Shown: positions 1-4,412 of the stretch, in pieces
How positions within the stretch are numbered: the stretch's first letter is position 1
How the letters are laid out: every line of letters starts with the position of its first letter
NCBI GenBank assembly: GCA_963703605.1
Contig: CAVPFC010000030.1
Coordinates: forward strand, 62,001-126,000
Direction of reading: 5' to 3'
DNA length: 64,000 bases
Source: DASXKD01 sp963703605
GTDB lineage: Bacteria; Actinomycetota; Actinomycetes; Streptosporangiales; Streptosporangiaceae
Translations under genes and position numbers: made by a program
Notes under the pieces: generated by a model
What the model was told of the DNA's origin: nothing
The model's database searches: none
What the model saw: only the letters and a program-made list of their open reading frames with translations

Positions 1-974
1 GCACAGCGCCTCGGCCACCGCGGGGTCGCGGACGATCTGCCGGATCTTGTCCCTGGCGAACTCCTGGGCGGTGTGGTTGGCCTGCTCGTCGGTGAAGAAG
101 TCGGTGAACGCGTACGACAGCGCGTTGATCCCGCCCCGCCGCCAGCCGTTCTCATACATCCGGCGGCGCTCGGCGGGGGTGACCGCGAGCGCGGACCGCT
201 CCGGCGGGGCCACCGGCACACCGGCGTCTGACTGCTGGGCGGCCCGGCGCCGCTCGCCGTAGCCGCGCCGGACCGCGCGCAACTCTTCGGCCGGCAGCGG
301 CCGGTTCTGCGCGGGCATCGAGTAGTTCGGCGTGCGCTGGAAGACGTAGACCCGGGCCGCCTGCTTGGCGATCTGGGGCAGGGCCTGGATCGCCGTCGAC
401 CCGGTCCCGACGATCCCGACCCGCTTGCCGCGCAGGTCGACCCGCCGGCCGGCCACTGCGCGGTGTGGTACCACTCGCCGCGGAAGCCGTCCAGCCCGGC
501 GAAGTCGGGGCGCTTCACCGCGGAGAGGTTGCCCACCGCCAGCACGCAGTGCCGCGCCGCCAGCACCTCGCCTGCATCGGTGGACACCAGCCACCGGTTC
601 CCCGGCTCGTCGTAGCGCAGCGCCGTGACCGTGGTGCCGCACTGGATGTCGGGGCGCAGGCCGAACCGGTCCGCGACGTGTTGCAGGTACCGCAGGATCT
701 CCGGCTGGGTGGCGTACCGCTCCGTCCAGGTCCACTCGGCGAGCAGCTCGGCGGAGAAGGAGTAGCAGTAGTCGACGCTCTCGATGTCGCAGCGCGCGCC
801 CGGGTACCGGTTCCAGAACCAGGTGCCCCCGACGTCGGCACCCCGCTCGAACACCCGCGCGCGCAGACCGAGCCCGCGCAGCCGGTGCAGCATATAAAGG
901 CCCGAGAACCCGGCCCCGACCACCGCCACATCGATGTCCAGGCCGGGGTCCGGTCCCTGCGGCGGCGCCGTCAT
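1..974 (-). CDS. Baeyer-Villiger-type flavin monooxygenase (partial, frameshifted)
   Basis: Flavoprotein of the class that inserts oxygen next to a carbonyl using FAD and NADPH. The N-terminus reads VAVVGAGFSGLYM, an FAD Rossmann motif. About residue 180 has FRGEWYHTAQWP, matching the Baeyer-Villiger fingerprint FxGxxxHxxxWP. The NADPH Rossmann motif GIVGTGSTAIQ and the downstream stretch ending FARDKIRQIVRDPAVAEALC lie in a different frame, so one base appears missing around 445-460 in a GGCCGGCCGGCGGG run. The 3' end runs off the window. ATG at 974 is chosen because the Rossmann motif begins about 15 residues later. The frameshift may be real or a sequence error. Substrate unknown. Confidence 0.8.
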   Translation of the reverse strand, partial: MTAPPQGPDPGLDIDVAVVGAGFSGLYMLHRLRGLGLRARVFERGADVGGTWFWNRYPGARCDIESVDYCYSFSAELLAEWTWTERYATQPEILRYLQHVADRFGLRPDIQCGTTVTALRYDEPGNRWLVSTDAGEVLAARHCVLAVGNLSAVKRPDFAGLDGFRGEWYHTAQWPAGGSTCAASGSGSSGPGRRRSRPCPRSPSRRPGSTSSSARRTTRCPRRTGRCRPKSCARSGAATASGAGPPSSQTPVCRWPRRSGPRSRSPPPSAAGCMRTAGGGAGSTRCRTRSPTSSPTSRPTTPPRSSPGTRSGRSSATPRWPRRC

Positions 975-1086
975 CGCCGTCCCGGCGCCGCGGCCGTTAC
1001 CGGCACGGCACCTGGCAATTGGTCCACAAGCCATACCTTAGCGCAGCGCACCCACCGGCGCCCCGGGCCGGAGCGGCGCCCCCGGG

Positions 1087-1788
1087 CTAACGGAGCGCGC
1101 GGCGAAGGTCGCGGCGGGCCGTCTCCAGGTGGTCCACGACCGCCTTTTGCGCCGCGTCCGGATCCCGGTCCCTGATGGCATCCAGGATCTGCTTGTGGTG
1201 CCGGTTGGCCGTGGTGAAGACCCGGTCGATCAGCCGGTCGATCGGCACCCACATGGCCGCCCGCGCGTCCTCGATCGCCTGCCGCATCAGCCTGTTCCGC
1301 GCGGCGTCGGCGATGGCCAGGTGGAAGGCGTTGTCCCCGGCCCGGAACCGCTGGGTTTCCCGGTCGGCGTGCATGACGTCGTAGGCCTGCTGGAGGATCG
1401 CCAGGTCCTCGTCGGTGCGCCGGTCCGCGGCCAGGCGCGCGGCGGCGCCCTCCACCGCGATCCGGTAGTCGAAGCCTTCCTCGATCTCGGGCAGCTTCTC
1501 GGCCAGCAGCGGGCGGATACGCTCCTCGTTCTCGGCCTGGTCAAGGACGATGATGCCGCCGCTGGCACCGCGCCGGCTGACCACGTAGCCCTCGCCCTCG
1601 AGTACCCGGATCGCCTCGCGGACGGTGGTCCGGGACACACCGAGCTGCTGCGCCAGGGTCCGTTCCGGCGGCAGCTTGTCGCCGGGCAGGTAGGACCCGA
1701 TGTGGATGGCTCGCCTTATCCGCTCGGTGACCACCTCGTACGCCGCGGCAAAATCGATGGGCTCGATGCCGGTCACTCCCTCAGACAC
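1087..1788 (-). CDS. FadR/GntR-family transcriptional regulator
   Basis: 233-residue DNA-binding regulator. Residues 15-80 form a GntR winged helix (PPERTLAQQLGVSRTTVREA, then a wing ending SRRGASGGIIV). The C-terminal all-helical FCD-type effector domain carries conserved Asp/His positions (DNAFHLAIADAARN and NRHHKQILDAI) that in FadR-group proteins bind a metal and a small carboxylate ligand. It follows the monooxygenase gene on the same strand with about 110 bp between, so it may control that gene. The ligand cannot be read from sequence. Confidence 0.88.
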   Translation of the reverse strand: MSEGVTGIEPIDFAAAYEVVTERIRRAIHIGSYLPGDKLPPERTLAQQLGVSRTTVREAIRVLEGEGYVVSRRGASGGIIVLDQAENEERIRPLLAEKLPEIEEGFDYRIAVEGAAARLAADRRTDEDLAILQQAYDVMHADRETQRFRAGDNAFHLAIADAARNRLMRQAIEDARAAMWVPIDRLIDRVFTTANRHHKQILDAIRDRDPDAAQKAVVDHLETARRDLRRALR

Positions 1789-2030
1789 CCACTTTCGGCT
1801 CCGCTCCCCCGCATGCCCGCGCAGCCCGCGACGGTAAAGCTTTTCCGAAGCACCCTACTCCGAGCGCACCGGACGGCCACACCATGTGACCGGTGCCACA
1901 GGCCAGCGTGCTTGGACCGGGACAGGCCCCGGAGCGGGCCTGGAGGCACCGCGCTCAGGCAACGGCCGGTGATGCGGTGCTGGAGGCGCGGTCATCTCAA
2001 CCGGGCGGTGGCGGTTGACGGAATATCCCG
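1789..2030. other. Intergenic region without supported gene
   Basis: Region between the GntR regulator start and the promoter-like site before the tRNA array. No ORF with a convincing ribosome-binding site or recognisable protein was found on either strand. Confidence 0.5.
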
Positions 2031-2059
2031 TTGCGCCCGTCTGTTCACGCTCCTACCAT
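2031..2059 (+). promoter_or_regulatory. Candidate promoter upstream of leader ORF and tRNA array
   Basis: TTGCGC (2031-2036) and TACCAT (2054-2059) separated by 17 bp resemble an actinobacterial housekeeping promoter. It lies 30 bp before the leader ORF start. A TTGACG at 2015-2020 has no good -10 partner. Inference from spacing only. Confidence 0.35.
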
Positions 2060-2089
2060 CGAAAACGACCCACCGAGGAAAGGCGAGCA

Positions 2090-2200
2090 GTGAAACTCCA
2101 GGCAGCGATCAAGCGAGAAGGAAGCACGTATGCGTGCCCGTTCTCGCAGCTTATGGCTGCCCTGGGTAACGGGCACGCCAGCCGGGAAGCTTCTGGGTAG
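2090..2200 (+). CDS. Short leader-type ORF (36 aa) before the tRNA array
   Basis: GTG start preceded by GAGGAAAGG six bases upstream, a strong ribosome-binding site. It encodes a 36-residue peptide beginning MKLQAAIKREGSTYACPFSQ and ending NGHASREASG. No family is recognised. The stop codon is embedded in a hairpin (2189-2196 pairing with 2215-2222) immediately followed by a terminator-like hairpin. It is the first coding unit before the tRNA genes and could be a leader peptide in an attenuator, or a small conserved protein of the element. The function is inferred only from layout. Confidence 0.5.
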   Translation: MKLQAAIKREGSTYACPFSQLMAALGNGHASREASG

Positions 2201-2221
2201 CAGGCGCAAAGCAGCCAGAAG

Positions 2222-2256
2222 CCGCCCCCCGGGAAGCCCCGGAAAGGGGCGGTTTT
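2222..2256 (+). terminator. Rho-independent terminator or attenuator before tRNA array
   Basis: Inner stem GCCCC/GGGGC (2236-2240 with 2246-2250) has a GGAAA loop. It can extend to CCGCCCC (2222-2228) with GGGGCGG (2246-2252), followed by TTTT. The first tRNA begins 10 bp later. The upstream hairpin 2189-2222 touches base 2222, so the two structures could compete. Confidence 0.6.
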
Positions 2257-2265
2257 CAGTTTCTC

Positions 2266-2337
2266 AGGGATGAGCCAGCGGATGGGCGGCTCGGCCCCAA
2301 ACCGGGCGGAATGCGGGTTCGACTCCTGCCGTCCCTG
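2266..2337 (+). tRNA. tRNA-Trp (CCA), C33 variant
   Basis: Acceptor AGGGATG (2266-2272) pairs with CGTCCCT (2330-2336). T arm GCGGG-TTCGACT-CCTGC. The anticodon stem CTCGG/CCGGG closes a seven-base loop CCCCAAA, giving anticodon CCA with C instead of U at position 33. Discriminator G fits Trp. The 3' CCA is not encoded. Folded by eye. Confidence 0.72.
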
Positions 2338-2434
2338 CGGATCACCACCCTTCGGGGGGAATGTGATCGCACCTTGCCAACTCAACAGCGTGAGCACCAA
2401 AGCAAGGCCCGCAGGCGCCATCCTGCGGGCACCC

Positions 2435-2505
2435 GGGGATGACAGCTAAGGAGCGGGCGCGCCCTGCAAGCGCTGCCGTAGCGGGTTCGATTCCTGCCAT
2501 CTCCA
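2435..2505 (+). tRNA. tRNA-Ala (TGC), C33 variant
   Basis: Acceptor GGGGATG (2435-2441) pairs with CATCTCC (2498-2504), including the G3-U70 wobble that marks alanine tRNAs. T arm GCGGG-TTCGATT-CCTGC. The anticodon stem GCGC/GCGC (four good pairs) closes loop CCTGCAA, anticodon TGC, with C33. The D arm is short (GCT...AGC). An alternative register would give GCA (Cys) but pairs poorly, and G3-U70 supports Ala. Confidence 0.65.
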
Positions 2506-2513
2506 CCGGGTCA

Positions 2514-2580
2514 CTGGGGTATGGGCTAGTTTGGCAAGCCACCTGGCTTGGGACCAGGAAGTCGGCGCCGGACACTGCCG
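2514..2580 (+). tRNA. Degenerate tRNA-Pro-like gene (TGG)
   Basis: A clear anticodon arm CCTGG-CTTGGGA-CCAGG (2542-2558) gives anticodon TGG, with a D-arm-like stretch upstream. No normal T arm follows and the acceptor stem is not convincing, so this may be a decayed or partial gene. Ends are approximate. Confidence 0.4.
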
Positions 2581-2629
2581 TTAGCGTGTGGCCTGTGGCG
2601 GGCCCGCTACCTGACTGGGAGGTCCTGAC

Positions 2630-3019
2630 GTGACCAGTAAGTTCACCGAGCTTGCGATCGACTGTGCCGATCCCAGCGGTCTCGCCCGGTTCTGGTGCTC
2701 GGTCCTTGACTACGAAGTGCAAGACGAAGACGACGGACTCGTCACGATTGGCTCCCCCATGGTGCCTGAGGGCAAGAACCGCCTCGGCCCGGTGCCACCG
2801 ATGCTGACATTCGCGCGCGTGCCGGAGGGCAAGACCGTCAAGAACAGAGTCCACCTCGACGTCAACCCAACCGACCGGGAGCAGGACGAAGAGGTCCGTC
2901 GCCTGCTCGGCCTGGGTGCCCGGCACGCCGACGTCGGCCAAACGGGCGATGAGAGCTGGGTCACCCTTGCCGACCCGGAGGGGAACGAGTTCTGCGTCCT
3001 TGCGGACCGCTGCCCCTGA
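2630..3019 (+). CDS. VOC-family glyoxalase-like protein
   Basis: 129-residue single-module protein starting at GTG in CCTGACGTGACC, with GGGAGG nine bases upstream. Opening FTELAIDCADPSGLARFWCS and closing VTLADPEGNEFCVLADR are characteristic of the vicinal oxygen chelate fold (glyoxalase-like domain found in many actinobacterial genomes). HLDVNP near residue 82 supplies a metal-ligand-type histidine. It sits inside the tRNA array, between the Pro-like and Thr(CGT) tRNAs, so it is probably cargo of the same element. Substrate unknown. Confidence 0.85.
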   Translation: MTSKFTELAIDCADPSGLARFWCSVLDYEVQDEDDGLVTIGSPMVPEGKNRLGPVPPMLTFARVPEGKTVKNRVHLDVNPTDREQDEEVRRLLGLGARHADVGQTGDESWVTLADPEGNEFCVLADRCP

Positions 3020-3054
3020 TCGGCGGCCGCACACCGCTGGCACCCGGCAGCAAC

Positions 3055-3122
3055 GCCGCCGCGCACGGCTGCGGCCCTGCTCTCGTAAGGCAGGTGGCCC
3101 GGGTCGGCACCGGGTGGCGGCT
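3055..3122 (+). tRNA. tRNA-Thr (CGT), short D arm
   Basis: Acceptor GCCGCCG (3055-3061) pairs with TGGCGGC (3115-3121). T arm CCCGG-GTCGGCA-CCGGG. The anticodon stem CCTGC(T)/(G)GCAGG closes loop CTCGTAA, anticodon CGT with normal U33. The D arm is unusually short and the T loop is atypical. Confidence 0.58.
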
Positions 3123-3127
3123 CTCGA

Positions 3128-3199
3128 TGGGGAATGGGGTAATGGCAGCCCGCGGGCCTTTGAAGCCTTGAGATGTGCGTCCGAATCGCGCTTCCCCAG
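3128..3199 (+). tRNA. tRNA-Gln (TTG)
   Basis: Acceptor TGGGGAA (3128-3134) pairs with TTCCCCA (3192-3198), discriminator G as usual for Gln. T arm GTGCG-TCCGAAT-CGCGC. Anticodon loop CTTTGAA gives TTG with U33. The anticodon stem has four good pairs. Confidence 0.75.
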
Positions 3200-3203
3200 C
3201 TAT

Positions 3204-3275
3204 GCCCTCATAGGTCAATGGCGGAGCACGTCCTCGGTAGGGACGAGGCCGCAGGATCGGTACCTGCTGAGGGCC
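3204..3275 (+). tRNA. tRNA-Thr (GGT), C33 variant
   Basis: Acceptor GCCCTCA (3204-3210) pairs with TGAGGGC (3268-3274). T arm GCAGG-ATCGGTA-CCTGC. The anticodon stem CGTCC/GGACG closes loop TCGGTAG, anticodon GGT, with C at position 33. Confidence 0.68.
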
Positions 3276-3278
3276 CGG

Positions 3279-3354
3279 GTGACCGTAGTGTCAGCGGTTA
3301 GCACGTGACCTTGCCGAGGTCATAGCGCCGGTTCGAATCCGGCCGGTCACTCCA
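3279..3354 (+). tRNA. tRNA-Gly (GCC)
   Basis: Acceptor GTGACCG pairs with CGGTCAC (3344-3350). T arm GCCGG-TTCGAAT-CCGGC. Anticodon arm TGACC-TTGCCGA-GGTCA gives GCC with normal U33. The 3' CCA is encoded (3352-3354). Confidence 0.92.
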
Positions 3355-3355
3355 G

Positions 3356-3442
3356 GCACTGGTGGCGGAATGCAGACGCGCGGGCCCCAGGAGCCCGTGT
3401 CCCGGAAGGGGCGTGAGGGTTCAAGTCCCTCCCGGCGTACCA
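3356..3442 (+). tRNA. tRNA-Leu (CAG), C33 variant
   Basis: Class II tRNA with a long variable arm. Acceptor GCACTGG pairs with CCGGCGT (one mismatch), A73 and encoded CCA (3440-3442). T arm GAGGG-TTCAAGT-CCCTC. Anticodon arm CGGGC-CCCAGGA-GCCCG gives CAG, with C33. Confidence 0.9.
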
Positions 3443-3443
3443 A

Positions 3444-3531
3444 GGAAGGCTGGCCGAGTGGCAAGGCACCGGTTCGCTAAACCGAGGTCAGGGTGAAGAG
3501 CCCTGCGAGCGTTCGATCCGCTCGCCTTCCG
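3444..3531 (+). tRNA. tRNA-Ser (GCT), C33 variant
   Basis: Class II tRNA. Acceptor GGAAGGC pairs with GCCTTCC, discriminator G. The variable arm is built on CAGGG...CCCTG. T arm GAGCG-TTCGATC-CGCTC. Anticodon loop TCGCTAA gives GCT with C33, closed by four pairs (CGGT/ACCG). Confidence 0.88.
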
Positions 3532-3597
3532 CTCAAGGGGCAGCGACCGAGTCCCCAGGCGGCGTGCTCAGGCCCCGTCAAGGTCGAAGGTGCAGGA

Positions 3598-3669
3598 GCG
3601 TCCATCGTCCAACGGATAGGACATTTGATTACGGATCAAAGAATCGGGGTTCGAATCCTCGTGGACGCG
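3598..3669 (+). tRNA. tRNA-Arg (ACG)
   Basis: Acceptor GCGTCCA pairs with TGGACGC (3662-3668). T arm CGGGG-TTCGAAT-CCTCG. Anticodon arm TTTGA-TTACGGA-TCAAA gives ACG with normal U33. Confidence 0.93.
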
Positions 3670-3674
3670 CGCAA

Positions 3675-3745
3675 GCTCGGCTAGCTCAATGGGAGAGCAC
3701 CTGGCCAACACCCAGGGGACGGAGGTTCGATTCCTTCGCGGAGCA
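3675..3745 (+). tRNA. tRNA-Val (AAC), C33 variant
   Basis: Acceptor GCTCGGC (3675-3681) pairs with GCGGAGC (3738-3744; six of seven), A73. D arm GCTCAATGGGAGAGC is canonical. T arm GGAGG-TTCGATT-CCTTC. Anticodon arm CCTGG-CCAACAC-CCAGG gives AAC. A34 outside Arg(ACG) is rare in bacteria, and position 33 is C. Confidence 0.85.
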
Positions 3746-3747
3746 CT

Positions 3748-3821
3748 GGTGCCTTTTGCCGTCGCGGGAAGGCGCGGGCTTGTGGAGCCTGCAAGGCGGG
3801 TTCGACTCCCGCAAGGCACCC
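3748..3821 (+). tRNA. tRNA-His (GTG)
   Basis: Acceptor GGTGCCT pairs with AGGCACC (3814-3820), discriminator C as in bacterial His tRNAs. T arm GCGGG-TTCGACT-CCCGC. Anticodon arm CGGGC-TTGTGGA-GCCTG gives GTG with U33. Confidence 0.92.
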
Positions 3822-3824
3822 CAG

Positions 3825-3904
3825 CCGTGAGTTGGGCAGGTGGTGAGCCCAGCGGGCCGTAACCCCGTGGCTTCGGCGTGGAGGTTCGATTCCTCCCTCA
3901 CGGA
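3825..3904 (+). tRNA. tRNA-Tyr (GTA), C33 variant
   Basis: Class II tRNA with variable arm GGCTTCGGCGT. Acceptor CCGTGAG pairs with CTCACGG (3897-3903), A73. T arm GGAGG-TTCGATT-CCTCC. Anticodon arm GCGGG-CCGTAAC-CCCGT gives GTA, with C33. Confidence 0.9.
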
Positions 3905-4033
3905 CACGCGCTCTCATAATGAAAGGGATACGACACCATCCTCTGGCCATGCCTCATACCTGATTCCGATAAGCGTAGTTGCAGGACAGTGTGTGCTTGT
4001 CCTTGACGAAAATACGCCGCCTTTAATGTGTGA

Positions 4034-4106
4034 GCTTCCATGGCGCAGTGGACAGCGCATCCCGCTCCGAACGGGAAGGTCGCAGGTTCGACTCCTGCTG
4101 GAAGCA
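4034..4106 (+). tRNA. tRNA-Arg (CCG)
   Basis: Acceptor GCTTCCA (4034-4040) pairs with TGGAAGC (4099-4105), A73. T arm GCAGG-TTCGACT-CCTGC. Anticodon arm TCCCG-CTCCGAA-CGGGA gives CCG with U33. Last well-folded tRNA of the array. Confidence 0.93.
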
Positions 4107-4412
4107 CGGACTCATGGTGCAGGGGACAGCATGACTTCCTCCTTAAGGTGCACTATGACACGGCCCCATGCCTGAGTGGTGTTAGCGGCCTATTTATCTG
4201 CACATGAGACCATGATCAACGGCAGCGATCTTTGCGCGGCTTTGGCTGTCACGGAGCGTGAGAGACCCCGGTTAGCGTGACTGTAGCCAAATCGTTCAGA
4301 ACGTCGAATCTGCGCTGCCCACAGTGACGTCAGATAGACCGCGCCCCGGCGTACAGAACATCCGGTTCTGCCTGGCGGACAAGGCTTACAAAGATTGACA
4401 ATGCTATCCTGA
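4107..4412. other. AT-richer spacer with possible decayed tRNA
   Basis: No protein gene seen. Bases 4109-4160 repeat the D-arm pattern of the preceding Arg tRNA (GGTGCAGGGGACAGC) and contain a weak anticodon-arm-like stretch (CTTCCTCCTTAAG) but no T arm. At most this is a broken tRNA. Base composition drops clearly compared with flanking actinobacterial genes. Confidence 0.45.

Noticed and set aside
3533..3597. Possible extra tRNA between Ser and Arg(ACG)
   Set aside because: A GGTCGAAGG stretch resembles a T loop, but no acceptor or anticodon stem could be paired.
3905..4033. Possible tRNA-Met-like sequence (CTCATAC loop) in the array gap
   Set aside because: Flanking bases do not pair into an anticodon stem, and no T arm is present; only a simple hairpin (AGGACA/TGTCCT) is visible.
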